A stretch of 40,269 bases of DNA from Psychrobacter pasteurii (GTDB lineage: Bacteria > Pseudomonadota > Gammaproteobacteria > Pseudomonadales > Moraxellaceae). Positions 24,975-34,024 of the stretch are shown here, piece by piece (position 1 is the first letter of the stretch; the number at the start of each line of letters is the position of its first letter). The notes beneath the pieces were generated by a model, which was given only the letters and a program-made list of their open reading frames with translations, did not search any database and was not told the DNA's origin. The position numbers were made by a program, and so were the translations under genes. The stretch lies in NCBI RefSeq assembly GCF_900162815.1, contig NZ_FUGD01000088.1, positions 1-40,269 of the forward strand. Reading direction: 5' to 3'.

Positions 24975-25196
24975 ATGTTTTTAATGAAAAAAAAATCTGT
25001 ATTATCACTGGGATTAGCCTCGGCAGCGATGACCTTAAGCGGTTGTCAAAATATTCAAATGGCGGAAAGCCCAATACCAGTTACTGCAGACTTCCACCCT
25101 ATTTTGGTGTCCACTCAACCTTCTAGTCAAGCCCCGACCCAAGTAGAAGACGAAGCAATTACCCTAACACAGAGCACCTCTAATTCGCACAAGTAG
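24975..25196 (+). CDS. Small lipoprotein of unknown function in the place of pal
   Basis: The 73-residue product has a lipoprotein signal peptide (MKKKSVLSLGLASAAMTLSGC) with lipobox LSGC and lipidated Cys 24. The mature part is only about 50 residues, low in hydrophobic content and rich in Ser, Thr, Gln and Pro, with no OmpA-like peptidoglycan-binding domain. It therefore cannot be Pal. ATG 24975 is supported by AGAGG six bases upstream; a second ATG at 24984 would also give a signal peptide. A nine-A run follows that second ATG. The gene lies after the tolB terminator and so has its own promoter, not identified. Confidence 0.8.
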   Translation: MFLMKKKSVLSLGLASAAMTLSGCQNIQMAESPIPVTADFHPILVSTQPSSQAPTQVEDEAITLTQSTSNSHK

Positions 25197-25214
25197 GTAG
25201 CTTAAGTCCAAAGC

Positions 25215-26156
25215 CTATGCTTTAAGCTTAACAACCAATAGCGCCATACGACCAGTATTGCCCTCACCCAAATGAGTCTTTCTACGATATGAGTAGTATT
25301 CACTACTTTCATAACTACATGCCAAAGCTGGACTAGCTTTCGACTCATCATCAGATAGGCTACTTGGCTTCTCAACCTGTATGCCCAGTTGATTCAGCTG
25401 TAATTGTGCCAGCTTGGGCAAATCCAGCCAAGCTTTATTAGGGTCTTCATGCTCAGCCACTATTTGTGACCTGACCTCTTCTGCTGACATACCCATTTTT
25501 TCACAGCCAAACAACAGTTTATCTACCACCTCAGACGAGACTTCATAGCACGCCTGACTGATGCAAGCACCTATCCAAGCTTGCAAAGGTTTTGCATCGC
25601 CTAAGTTAGGTGATAACGAATTAGCTGATGGTGTGTTGAGGTTCATTAACTCATTATAAGTCTCAAAAACCACTCCGTTAGCCAGTCCTTGCCAGCCGGC
25701 ATGAATGGCGGCAACCTGCCTCGAGCTTGGGTCATAAATCACAATAGGCACACAGTCTGCGGTCATGATAGCCAAAGCTTGACCAGACTGGGCACTGACC
25801 AGAGCATCTGCAGCAGCGGGTACTAAAGATAAATTATCTAGGTACGAATCTTCAATACGAATTACTTGGTTGCTATGAATCTGACTTAGCCAATAAATAG
25901 CTTCAACAGTAGAGGGCTTATTTTGCTTAGCCAAATAGTCATTAATGGCACGCAATAACTGTGCTCTATTATTTAATACTTGGGCCGGATCATCATTGAC
26001 ATGCAGACCTAAGTTAAAGCGGCCATAACTGTTGGTCTGGCTACTTTGTTTATCATTAGAAGTAGCCATCTCAGTTCCCGCATTGGTTTGAACAATTAAA
26101 ATTTCATCCGTATGAGCCAGGATTTGAAACGGTTTTTTATGGGTTAAATTTGACAT
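25215..26156 (-). CDS. pgeF: Peptidoglycan editing factor PgeF / YfiH-type multicopper polyphenol oxidase family
   Basis: The 313-residue product carries the YfiH-family zinc ligands: His in SQIHSNQV, Cys in MTADCVPIVIYD and His in AAIHAGWQGL. Family ends such as AWIGACISQACYEVS and YSYRRKTHLGEGNTGRMALL follow. Members hydrolyse purine nucleosides and, in E. coli, remove faulty L-Ser-containing muropeptide precursors. The start is taken at ATG 26156; a TTG four codons earlier is less likely. It lies 59 bases after rluD in the common rluD-pgeF order and is probably co-transcribed. The spacing of the rluD-pgeF pair opposite bamD is conserved in many gammaproteobacteria. Confidence 0.93.
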   Translation of the reverse strand: MSNLTHKKPFQILAHTDEILIVQTNAGTEMATSNDKQSSQTNSYGRFNLGLHVNDDPAQVLNNRAQLLRAINDYLAKQNKPSTVEAIYWLSQIHSNQVIRIEDSYLDNLSLVPAAADALVSAQSGQALAIMTADCVPIVIYDPSSRQVAAIHAGWQGLANGVVFETYNELMNLNTPSANSLSPNLGDAKPLQAWIGACISQACYEVSSEVVDKLLFGCEKMGMSAEEVRSQIVAEHEDPNKAWLDLPKLAQLQLNQLGIQVEKPSSLSDDESKASPALACSYESSEYYSYRRKTHLGEGNTGRMALLVVKLKA

Positions 26157-26215
26157 AGTGACACCCAATTACTTGTGTAAAAAAGACAAGAATAATATCC
26201 GTAAACTTTAAAAAG

Positions 26216-27472
26216 CTACTCGCTTAATATCTCTGCCAGTTGAATAATGTCTTCTGGTAAAGGCGCTGTGACTTCAATATCTTCGCCAGTCTCAGGATGA
26301 ACGAACCCTAATTGATAGGCATGTAGCGCCTGACGCGGGAAGTTTTGAATCGCATCACGCTGCTCTTGGGTGAGTCCCGCTCTTAGCTGCTGACGGTTAC
26401 CATAAACATCATCACCAATAATAGGATGTCCTATGTGACTTAAATGGACACGAATTTGATGGGTACGGCCTGTCTCTAGCTGCACATCAAGCAAGCTATA
26501 GCTTTCATTTAAGGGCGTAATATTCATAATATGAGTCACAGCAGGCTTACCCACACTGGTGACTGTCATCTTCGTACGCTGGGTGCGGTGACGACCTATT
26601 GGCGCATCAATTGTACGCTGCCGAGTCAAGCTGGGCGCATCTCCTGCCACGATACATTGATAATGACGATAAACCGTCTTATCCTTTAGCTGCTCCTGCA
26701 ATTCAAGCTGAGCCGCTTTGGTTTTACCAATCACCAATAAGCCTGAAGTGTTTTTATCAATACGGTGCACTAAGCCCGCTCTTGGCAGGTGGGCTTGATT
26801 GGGATAATGAAATAATAGTCCATTCACCAAGGTACCTGTCCAGTTGCCGGCACCAGGATGAACGACCATACCCACAGGCTTATTCACCACCAACACGCTT
26901 TCATCTTCATAAACAATATCTAGTGCTATGTCTTCTGGCTGATCATTACCATGTTGTTCAAGCTTGGCTTCTAATAACAGATTATCGCCCGCTTTCACAC
27001 GATACTTCGGTTTCTCTACACTGCCATTAATGGTCAAATTACCTGACTTTAGCCACTCTTGAAGCTGTGCACGAGAATGATCGGCAAAAAGCTCAGCTGC
27101 TAACTTATCGATACGCTGACCGGCCTCTTCGGCAGTAACAGTATGCTCAGCATGCACCTCTAAGCTTTGGCTATCTGCACTATCTTCTTCCTCGTCATCG
27201 AAGTCTTCAAGCTCAATTTCTGCCTCATAATCTGCGGTTGATGACAATTGAGACTGCTCTAAACTTTCTGCTTTCGAACTCGGCATAGGGCTACCACTTT
27301 CCTCTATAATATCGCTAGGTTGGGCTGACTGGCTATCAGAATTGCTCTGAACCGTATTATCTGTGAATCCTGCTTGATTGTTGATTGAGTTTGGGCTATT
27401 TTCCGAAGGTACTGATGACGTTTCGGGAGAGATATTAGAGGACATAGTTTTAGAAAACGTTTTAGAAGACAT
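26216..27472 (-). CDS. rluD: 23S rRNA pseudouridine synthase RluD with long acidic N-terminal extension
   Basis: RluD makes three pseudouridines in helix 69 of 23S rRNA. The 418-residue product has an S4 RNA-binding domain (AGQRIDKLAAELFADHSRAQ, about 115-165), the catalytic Asp 239 in HRIDKNTSGLL, VNKPVGMVVHPG, and RTHQIRVHLSHIGHPIIGD. E. coli RluD has 326 residues. The extra 100 or so residues at the N-terminus are Ser/Gln/Asn-rich, then Glu/Asp-rich (IELEDFDDEEEDSADSQS), and look disordered. ATG 27472 is the first ATG, but no good ribosome site precedes it or ATG 27445, so the start is uncertain. Confidence 0.94.
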   Translation of the reverse strand: MSSKTFSKTMSSNISPETSSVPSENSPNSINNQAGFTDNTVQSNSDSQSAQPSDIIEESGSPMPSSKAESLEQSQLSSTADYEAEIELEDFDDEEEDSADSQSLEVHAEHTVTAEEAGQRIDKLAAELFADHSRAQLQEWLKSGNLTINGSVEKPKYRVKAGDNLLLEAKLEQHGNDQPEDIALDIVYEDESVLVVNKPVGMVVHPGAGNWTGTLVNGLLFHYPNQAHLPRAGLVHRIDKNTSGLLVIGKTKAAQLELQEQLKDKTVYRHYQCIVAGDAPSLTRQRTIDAPIGRHRTQRTKMTVTSVGKPAVTHIMNITPLNESYSLLDVQLETGRTHQIRVHLSHIGHPIIGDDVYGNRQQLRAGLTQEQRDAIQNFPRQALHAYQLGFVHPETGEDIEVTAPLPEDIIQLAEILSE

Positions 27473-27760
27473 AGTTATTTGGACCAAATTGAGTTTCTTA
27501 TTAATAAGCTAAGTGTAGCATGATTTGGCTTATTCTCCTTATTTAACCTTGGCAACCTGCCCTTAAAAATAAAGGCAGTTAGTAAGATCCGTTTTATAAT
27601 TTTGTCCTCAATAAAACTTTATAACACTTTATAACGGGCTAAACTAAAGCACTAACAACATTATGGTAGCAATCACCCTACAATCCTATACCAAAATAAT
27701 CTTGTAGCGTGCTACACTAGAGCCACTAAAATTTGACTAAAATATTCTGCGGAGATTTCC

Positions 27761-28927
27761 ATGCAGCGTGCTTCAACTTCTTTATTTACTGCATTAACCC
27801 CTAATTCCTCACAATCTTCTCGTAAGACTAAGTTTACTTTGGCATTATTAACGGCAGGTATGCTTAGCTTATCGGGCTGTCAGACCCTAAAGAACATCAC
27901 TGGCAAAGACTCTGATGCGGTAGCCTCTGCAGAGAAAACCGATGCTCAGTACTATAAAGAAGCCGTGGAATCGATAGAAAAAGGGCGCTATATCTATGCC
28001 TCAGAGCAATTATCAGAGCTGCGCACCTTCTATCCTACCGGCCCTTACGCTGAGCAAGCTTTATTAGACTTGATGTACACCCAATTTCAGTCAAACGAAT
28101 ACGCTTTAGCAGTAACCAGCGCCGAGCAGTTTATTAAACTATATCCTCGCAACCCTCAAGTAGACTATGCCTACTATGTGCGCGGCGTGGCCAACATGCA
28201 AACAGGTACTAGCAGCTTATTAAATGCGGTAAAATTACAACAAGCTCACCGTGATACGTCTTACTATCGTTTGGCGTTTAGTAACTTCCAAGAGCTATTG
28301 GCTAAGTTCCCAAACAGTAGCTATGCGCCAGACGCAGCTCAGCGCATGACTCATATCTATAACCAGTTCGCTGAAAGTGAATTAACCGCAGCGCGCTGGT
28401 ACATTAAGCGTGAAGCTCATGTGGCTGCTGCCAACCGTGCAAAATGGGTGTTCCAATACTACCCACAAAGCCAGCAAATCCCTGAAGCCATTGCCATCTT
28501 AGCTTATAGTCATGAGCAATTGGGCCTAAATGATTTAGCACAGCAGTACAAAACCCTACTACAAATCAACTATCCTGAGTGGTTAACTCGTGATGGTAAA
28601 GTGCGCATTAAAAACAACCGTGCTGGTAGCTTATTAAACAGAATGACTTACGGTAAATTGGGTCGCTCAGACAAGCGTACAGAGTCTGAAGGCACTCAAT
28701 CTTCTGAATATACTGGAGCCACTAAGCAGCAAGTCATTCACAGAGCGGCTCAACTGCAGCTGCCTTCAGATAACGCCACTTTATCTGAGCAAAACATGCC
28801 GACCGTCAACACAGCTCGCCGCGGCGTTAACTTAGGTCTTGGCTTACCTGAAGACGCAGGAAGTCAGCCACAGACTCGTATTACTAGTCCAAAAGAGATG
28901 TATCCAGAAAGCAGCAACGATGAGTAA
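27761..28927 (+). CDS. bamD: Outer membrane protein assembly factor BamD
   Basis: The 388-residue product has a signal peptide with lipobox LSGC (lipidated Cys 40) and TPR repeats typical of BamD/ComL: YYKEAVESIEKGRYIYASEQ, FYPTGPYAEQALLDLMYTQF, YPRNPQVDYAYYVRGVANM, FPNSSYAPDAAQRMTHIYNQ. BamD is the essential lipoprotein partner of BamA in outer membrane protein insertion. It is about 140 residues longer than E. coli BamD (245); the extra part is a polar C-terminal tail from about residue 295. The start follows GGAGA at six bases. It is divergent from rluD, a conserved arrangement, and precedes dnaG. Confidence 0.95.
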   Translation: MQRASTSLFTALTPNSSQSSRKTKFTLALLTAGMLSLSGCQTLKNITGKDSDAVASAEKTDAQYYKEAVESIEKGRYIYASEQLSELRTFYPTGPYAEQALLDLMYTQFQSNEYALAVTSAEQFIKLYPRNPQVDYAYYVRGVANMQTGTSSLLNAVKLQQAHRDTSYYRLAFSNFQELLAKFPNSSYAPDAAQRMTHIYNQFAESELTAARWYIKREAHVAAANRAKWVFQYYPQSQQIPEAIAILAYSHEQLGLNDLAQQYKTLLQINYPEWLTRDGKVRIKNNRAGSLLNRMTYGKLGRSDKRTESEGTQSSEYTGATKQQVIHRAAQLQLPSDNATLSEQNMPTVNTARRGVNLGLGLPEDAGSQPQTRITSPKEMYPESSNDE

Positions 28928-29052
28928 GCCACTGCTTAACTAAAATTACGTTGTTAAAGCGATACCTTTGAGCCACTTTATAAGCTAATCCCTTTAAAGT
29001 GGCTTATCTGTCTAAAAAAATCAGTTTTTATTTGGTAAGGCCAAACGCAATT

Positions 29053-31206
29053 ATGAGCATCCCTAACCATATTCTTGACCAACTAAATAGCCAGGCCGAT
29101 CTGGTAGGGATTATTGGCAAACACACTACATTGAAACGTGCCGGAAAAGAATTTAAAGGCAACTGCCCTTTTCATGGTGAAAAAACCCCCTCTTTTTATG
29201 TCAATCCGCAAAAAAACGTCTATAACTGCTTTGGCTGCGGCGTAGGGGGCAACGCCATCAGCTTTTTGCGTGACTATGAAAACCAAACCTTTATGGAAGC
29301 GGTTAGAGAGCTGTCGCGCCAAACAGGGATTGAGATACCCAAAGAAGACAATAAAGACTTACGCTATAAAAAAGGGCCGAAGAAACAGGTACTACCGCCA
29401 CCTAGACCCAATCAACCTTCAAGCTCTCAGCCCACAAATGCACCTGCTGCCCCCTCTTCTACAAATACCGGCAGTGTGCCGTTTAATCCTAATAATGGGA
29501 CTAATAATAATGGTGGATTAAATCATCTAAATTCAGCCCCTGTCCCTGATGATAGTGCCGGCTATTTTGATGAATCCAGCTACTATAACTCTGCACCTCC
29601 TACTGATTGGAACTCAGACTATTACACCGACGATGGTGCCAGCTTTGACCCTGGCACGGGCTTTGTCCCTGATTATCAGCCTGGCTATCCAGAGAGCTTA
29701 CCTCAAGATAACCAAGAAGGGGATTTGTATGACTTGCTGGTGAGCATCAGTGAGTTTTACCAAAGCAACTTACGCAATAACTCACGAGCCATGGCTTATT
29801 TTCAAGAACGTGGCTTAACCGATAAGACCATTGAAGAGTTTAAACTCGGCTATGCTCCCACCGGTTGGCAACATCTAGAGCAAGCTTTTCCTCGTGACAT
29901 AGAGGGATTAAAAGCCTTAGGCTTGGTACGCAAGTCGGAAAAAGGGCGCGATTACGATTTACTTCGTGATCGAGTTATCTTCCCCATACGGGACAACCAA
30001 GGCCGAGTCATTGGCTTTGCTGGAAGGGCTTTAGACAATGAAGTAAAGCCCAAATATATCAACTCCAGTGATTCCCCCGTGTTCCATAAGCAGCACGTGC
30101 TCTATGGCTATTATGAGTCACGCCAGCACAAAGCCAATGATTGGCTTGTGGTTGAGGGTTATATGGATGTTATCGCTCTGTACCAAGCTGGGATTTATGG
30201 GGCCGTGGCATCAATGGGAACGGCGATTAATGAAAGTCAGATTGCCCGTTTATTACAGTTAAACCCTACCCTAACTTTATGTTTTGATGGGGATAGCGCC
30301 GGTCAAAAGGCTGCGTGGCGTACGCTTGAGGTCGCCTTGCCGGTACTTAGTGATGACAAAGAGCTGCGCTTTTTAAGTTTACCGGGTGGGCATGACCCCG
30401 ATACTTACGTGGCCTTACAAGGCGTAGAGGCCATGCGTGAACAAATCAAAAACGCCATGCCTTTATCGCAATACATTTTTGCCTACTTAAGCGAAAGATA
30501 TGATCTAAGCTTGGCTGAAGGTAAAGCCAAGTTGATGTCGCAAGTCAGACAGCTTACCAATAACTTACCAAAAGGCTCTAGCTTTAAGTATCTATTAAAC
30601 AATGATATTTACCAAAAACTTGGCGGCAGAAAAGGGCAAAAAAACTCAGCACACGATGTGCTATTGAACTTCGATAGTGACATGACGGTCAGCCGTCAGT
30701 TGCAGCTGTGTTTGTTATTTTCACCCAATTTACTCAAAGAAGATCCCATTGCCCGTATTTGGCAAGAGTCTGGAGTGGCTGATATAGAGTTTCGTCAGCA
30801 CCGGGCTCAGCAAGGCCAGATTCAAGCCCCTGCGTTGCCAAGTTGGCAGGATTTTAACAGCCAAAGCTTGGTGCAACTCATTGAGGCCATACATTCATTG
30901 GAGTCTTATTTACCAAAGGATACCAACGCTGCCGCCCATTTTATTCTCGCTAATTTACCGGCCAACACCCAGCAAGCCTTGGCCAAACGTTGGCACCCTT
31001 TTTGGTCAAATCTCAATCAGCGAGGCATTATCGATGTGGACGCTTTGGTGGATGATTTGCTGACTCAGTTGTTATTACAAGCTTTGTCGAAGCAAATGGC
31101 ACAGTCTAATAATATTGTGATTACCACCCATCTCAACCGTCAACGTCAAACTTTACTCAATTGGTCAAAGCAGCAGCAAGCGGCTCAGTCGAGTAAGATG
31201 GCTTAA
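29053..31206 (+). CDS. dnaG: DNA primase
   Basis: DnaG makes the RNA primers for replication and is recruited by DnaB. The 717-residue product has the CHC2 zinc-binding domain (Cys 38, His 41, Cys 59, Cys 62 in NCPFHGEK and NCFGCG), the RNA polymerase core with TOPRIM motifs (VVEGYMDVIALYQAG, FDGDSAGQKAA) and a divergent C-terminal helicase-binding domain. Between zinc domain and core lies a linker of about 120 residues (104-222) rich in Pro, Ser, Asn, Gly, Tyr and Asp, much longer than in E. coli. ATG 29053 (MSIPNHILDQLN) matches the conserved primase start; a GTG 18 codons upstream does not. rpsU, often found before dnaG, is absent. Confidence 0.97.
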   Translation: MSIPNHILDQLNSQADLVGIIGKHTTLKRAGKEFKGNCPFHGEKTPSFYVNPQKNVYNCFGCGVGGNAISFLRDYENQTFMEAVRELSRQTGIEIPKEDNKDLRYKKGPKKQVLPPPRPNQPSSSQPTNAPAAPSSTNTGSVPFNPNNGTNNNGGLNHLNSAPVPDDSAGYFDESSYYNSAPPTDWNSDYYTDDGASFDPGTGFVPDYQPGYPESLPQDNQEGDLYDLLVSISEFYQSNLRNNSRAMAYFQERGLTDKTIEEFKLGYAPTGWQHLEQAFPRDIEGLKALGLVRKSEKGRDYDLLRDRVIFPIRDNQGRVIGFAGRALDNEVKPKYINSSDSPVFHKQHVLYGYYESRQHKANDWLVVEGYMDVIALYQAGIYGAVASMGTAINESQIARLLQLNPTLTLCFDGDSAGQKAAWRTLEVALPVLSDDKELRFLSLPGGHDPDTYVALQGVEAMREQIKNAMPLSQYIFAYLSERYDLSLAEGKAKLMSQVRQLTNNLPKGSSFKYLLNNDIYQKLGGRKGQKNSAHDVLLNFDSDMTVSRQLQLCLLFSPNLLKEDPIARIWQESGVADIEFRQHRAQQGQIQAPALPSWQDFNSQSLVQLIEAIHSLESYLPKDTNAAAHFILANLPANTQQALAKRWHPFWSNLNQRGIIDVDALVDDLLTQLLLQALSKQMAQSNNIVITTHLNRQRQTLLNWSKQQQAAQSSKMA

Positions 31207-31359
31207 AAATTTTATTAACTTGCTGTTTAATTTAGGGTTTAATCTATTATTTAATGGGTTGTTTATTGGCTCTTTAAGCAGGCAATACAACGCATGACTT
31301 TAAAAAATCCTTATTGCCCCCATATCATTAGTATCACCGGGTAGTACCTAAGCAAATAT
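31207..31359. other. Spacer between dnaG and the rpoD promoter
   Basis: No gene is seen and there is no strong terminator after dnaG, so dnaG transcripts may continue into rpoD. Confidence 0.5.
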
Positions 31360-31373
31360 TTGATCTAGATCAG
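31360..31373. promoter_or_regulatory. FNR/Anr-like box upstream of rpoD
   Basis: TTGAT-CTAG-ATCAG matches the FNR consensus TTGAT-N4-ATCAA at nine of ten positions and contains a perfect 12-bp palindrome, TGATCTAGATCA. Its centre lies about 73 bases before the predicted rpoD transcription start, a usual place for a class I activator site. Confidence 0.45.
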
Positions 31374-31424
31374 AATGAGTTTTTATGACTGATGGTCGTA
31401 TTTGCGGTGCTGTTTTGGATATTA

Positions 31425-31433
31425 TGTTATAAT
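31425..31433 (+). promoter_or_regulatory. Extended -10 promoter of rpoD
   Basis: TGT followed by TATAAT (31428-31433) is an extended -10 element; no good -35 is present at the usual distance. The leader would be about 160 nt. Confidence 0.6.
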
Positions 31434-31598
31434 ATCGGACTAAAATTTTTTATTCTTTGGCTGCAGATTTCGTTGCTCAACTTACAGTAAATAGCTTATG
31501 CAAAAACTACAACAATAAGACAACTATCTGGCCTACTAAAAAGCGAATGCACCCCCACTCTACCTTTAACCCACATCTTCTATTGCAAGCGAGATATT

Positions 31599-33470
31599 AT
31601 GACCGATAAGGCAGCCTCTCAATCTACCTCTCAATTAGCCACACTTATCCAGATGGGTAAAGAGCAAGGCTATTTGACTTATGCTGAGGTGAACGACCAA
31701 CTTCCCGCCTCAATTACCGAAAGCGACCAAATTGAAGACATCGTTCAAATGCTTACGGATGTTGGTATTAAAATTTTTGAATCAGCGCCAGATGCTGATG
31801 ATATCTTGATGAACGATGGGGCCAATGACGATGAGATGGCCACAGACGAAGCAGCCGCTGTATTAGCTGCTGTAGAAACTGAGCCTGGCCGTACCACTGA
31901 CCCTGTTCGTATGTATATGCGTGAAATGGGTACCGTAGACTTATTAACACGTGAAGGCGAGATTGTGATCGCTAAGCGTATTGAAGAAGGTATCCGTGAT
32001 GTCCAGCATGCTATGGCTTACTGGCCTGGCACTGTGCAATTTATTCTTGATGAATATGACCTAGTAGAAGCTGGCGAGAAAAAATTATCTGACGTTATTA
32101 CGGGCTTTTTAGATCCAGAAGAGCTTGAACCTGCTGAAGTTGAAGAAGACAAAGTTCCGGTTATCACCACCAAATCTAAAGCCAAAAAAGATGTGGATGA
32201 TGATGAAGAGGAAGAAGAAGCTGAAGAAGAAGAGGAAGAAGCAGAAGAAGCTGGCGGCCTAGACCCTGAGCTAGTGCGTCAACGTGTCGAAGAGATTCGT
32301 GAGCTATTTGCTACTGCCAAACAAGCTTTGGAAGAATACGGCCGTGGTAGCCCGCAAGCCGAAGAAGCCTATGCTCTATTAGCAGATCGCTTCATGCTAT
32401 TAAAGCTAAACAACCGTATGTCTGATAATGTTATGGCCATCATGCATGACGTTTATGATGATGTGCGTAAGCAAGAGCGTCAAATCATGCGTTTGGTTAT
32501 TCGCCGCGGTAAAATGCCACGTGCAGAATTCCGTAAGACCTTCCCAAGCAACGAAACCAACGTTGACTGGTTAACCGATCGTCTAAAAGGCAATCCAAAA
32601 TTCGCTGACAGCTTAGCCAAAGTAGTGGACGACGTGGTAGTTTTACAGCGCCGCATTAAAGACCACGAAAACAGACTGGGCATGCAAATCAGCGAGATGA
32701 AAGAAGTCGCTCGTCGTATGGCCATTGGTGAAGCAAAAGCCCGCCGTGCCAAAAAAGAAATGGTTGAAGCCAACTTACGTCTGGTAATTTCTATCGCCAA
32801 AAAGTACACCAACCGTGGTTTACAGTTCTTGGATTTAATTCAAGAAGGTAACATTGGTTTGATGAAAGCAGTAGATAAGTTTGAATACCGCCGTGGTTAT
32901 AAGTTCTCAACTTATGCAACTTGGTGGATTCGTCAGGCCATTACCCGTTCAATCGCTGACCAGGCCCGTACCATTCGTATCCCTGTGCACATGATTGAAA
33001 CCATAAACAAAATAAACCGTGTGTCACGTCAGTTACTACAAGAGATGGGCCGTGAACCGACTCCTGAGGAATTAGGCGAACGTTTAGAAATGGACGAAGG
33101 CAAGGTTCGTAAAGTCTTGAAAATTGCCAAAGAGCCCATATCTATGGAGACACCAATCGGTGATGATGAAGATTCACATCTAGGCGACTTTATTGAGGAC
33201 CAAACCATCTCAAGTCCTGTTGAAGATGCTACTTCAGCTGGTCTACAAGAAGCCACACGTGATGTGTTAGGTAATCTAACCGAACGTGAAGCCAAAGTAC
33301 TGCGTATGCGTTTTGGTATTGATATGCCAACCGATCACACTCTAGAAGAGGTTGGTAAGCAGTTTGATGTTACCCGTGAGCGTATCCGTCAGATTGAGGC
33401 CAAAGCTTTACGTAAGCTGCGCCATCCTTCACGCTCTGAGCACCTACGCTCATTTTTAGAAAATGATTAA
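31599..33470 (+). CDS. rpoD: RNA polymerase primary sigma factor RpoD (sigma 70)
   Basis: The 623-residue product has region 1.1 ([20 protein letters not shown]), region 1.2 ([20 protein letters not shown]), regions 2.1-2.4 ([40 protein letters not shown]-type sequence at about 428-447), region 3 ([20 protein letters not shown]) and region 4 with its helix-turn-helix ([18 protein letters not shown]). A Glu/Asp-rich block (about residues 197-220, coded by GAA/GAG runs at 32197-32250) lies in the non-conserved region between 1.2 and 2.1. It directs RNA polymerase to housekeeping promoters. The ribosome site (GCGAG) is weak. Confidence 0.98.
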   Translation: MTDKAASQSTSQLATLIQMGKEQGYLTYAEVNDQLPASITESDQIEDIVQMLTDVGIKIFESAPDADDILMNDGANDDEMATDEAAAVLAAVETEPGRTTDPVRMYMREMGTVDLLTREGEIVIAKRIEEGIRDVQHAMAYWPGTVQFILDEYDLVEAGEKKLSDVITGFLDPEELEPAEVEEDKVPVITTKSKAKKDVDDDEEEEEAEEEEEEAEEAGGLDPELVRQRVEEIRELFATAKQALEEYGRGSPQAEEAYALLADRFMLLKLNNRMSDNVMAIMHDVYDDVRKQERQIMRLVIRRGKMPRAEFRKTFPSNETNVDWLTDRLKGNPKFADSLAKVVDDVVVLQRRIKDHENRLGMQISEMKEVARRMAIGEAKARRAKKEMVEANLRLVISIAKKYTNRGLQFLDLIQEGNIGLMKAVDKFEYRRGYKFSTYATWWIRQAITRSIADQARTIRIPVHMIETINKINRVSRQLLQEMGREPTPEELGERLEMDEGKVRKVLKIAKEPISMETPIGDDEDSHLGDFIEDQTISSPVEDATSAGLQEATRDVLGNLTEREAKVLRMRFGIDMPTDHTLEEVGKQFDVTRERIRQIEAKALRKLRHPSRSEHLRSFLEND

Positions 33471-33500
33471 GTATTAGCCACGCCTTTACTTATTCACTAA

Positions 33501-33528
33501 AAAAAGCTGGGGGTTCTCAGCTTTTTTT
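33501..33528 (+). terminator. Terminator of rpoD
   Basis: AAAAAGCTG and CAGCTTTTT pair around a G-rich loop, followed by T residues. Confidence 0.85.
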
Positions 33529-33558
33529 ATACTTTAAAAACAATGGGAGATGCCAATT

Positions 33559-33900
33559 ATGGCTAACAAAAATATCGACATGACTCGCGACCTAACTCTT
33601 TACAGCGATCCTTTTGCCAAAAAAACAGACATTCAAAATCCGCACTTATGGGAATTCCCAATGGATTACCCTATGAGCATTATTGGCCATGAAGGTGAGC
33701 ATGACACTCTGCTTAATGAAGTTAAGCTTATTTTAGGCACTCAGTTCCCTGAATTTGATACTGAAAGCCTAACCGTAAAACAATCCAGCACCGGTCGTTT
33801 TACTTCAGTCCGTGCTAAGTTGTATTTCACTACTGCAGAACAGGTCAATGAGCTTTATGCCGCTTTGGATAATGCAAAAACTGTTCGTACCGTGGTTTAA
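33559..33900 (+). CDS. ybeD: YbeD/DUF493 family protein
   Basis: The 113-residue product has the DUF493 pattern: LWEFPMDYPMSIIGHEG near the start and the beta-strand block VKQSSTGRFTSVRAKLYFTT, ending with ELYAALDNAKTVRTVV. The family has an ACT-like fold and no established biochemical role; in E. coli the gene lies near dacA and lipB, which are not here. The start is set at ATG 33559, nine bases after GGGAG; an in-frame ATG at 33550 overlaps too closely with that site. A terminator on each side makes it a single-gene unit. Confidence 0.88.
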   Translation: MANKNIDMTRDLTLYSDPFAKKTDIQNPHLWEFPMDYPMSIIGHEGEHDTLLNEVKLILGTQFPEFDTESLTVKQSSTGRFTSVRAKLYFTTAEQVNELYAALDNAKTVRTVV

Positions 33901-34000
33901 ATAACTTAAATTTATTGTAAATAAGTTTACAGCAAATTAATTGAGTCACTATTTGATTTGTTAGCCACGGCTATCTGTCCAAAACATACTTATTAAAAAA

Positions 34001-34024
34001 GAGCAGGCTTCCCTGCTCTTTTTA
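34001..34024 (+). terminator. Terminator of ybeD
   Basis: GAGCAGG pairs with CCTGCTC around CTTC, with an A run before it and a T run after it. Confidence 0.9.

Noticed and set aside
24875-25126. Overlapping frame of 83 codons next to the small lipoprotein
   Set aside because: It is in another frame, has no ribosome site and no recognisable sequence, while the lipoprotein frame has a signal peptide and lipobox.
25215-26168. TTG start four codons upstream for pgeF
   Set aside because: ATG 26156 is more usual and the extra residues add nothing conserved.
28999-29052. GTG start 18 codons upstream for dnaG
   Set aside because: The conserved primase N-terminus begins at ATG 29053.
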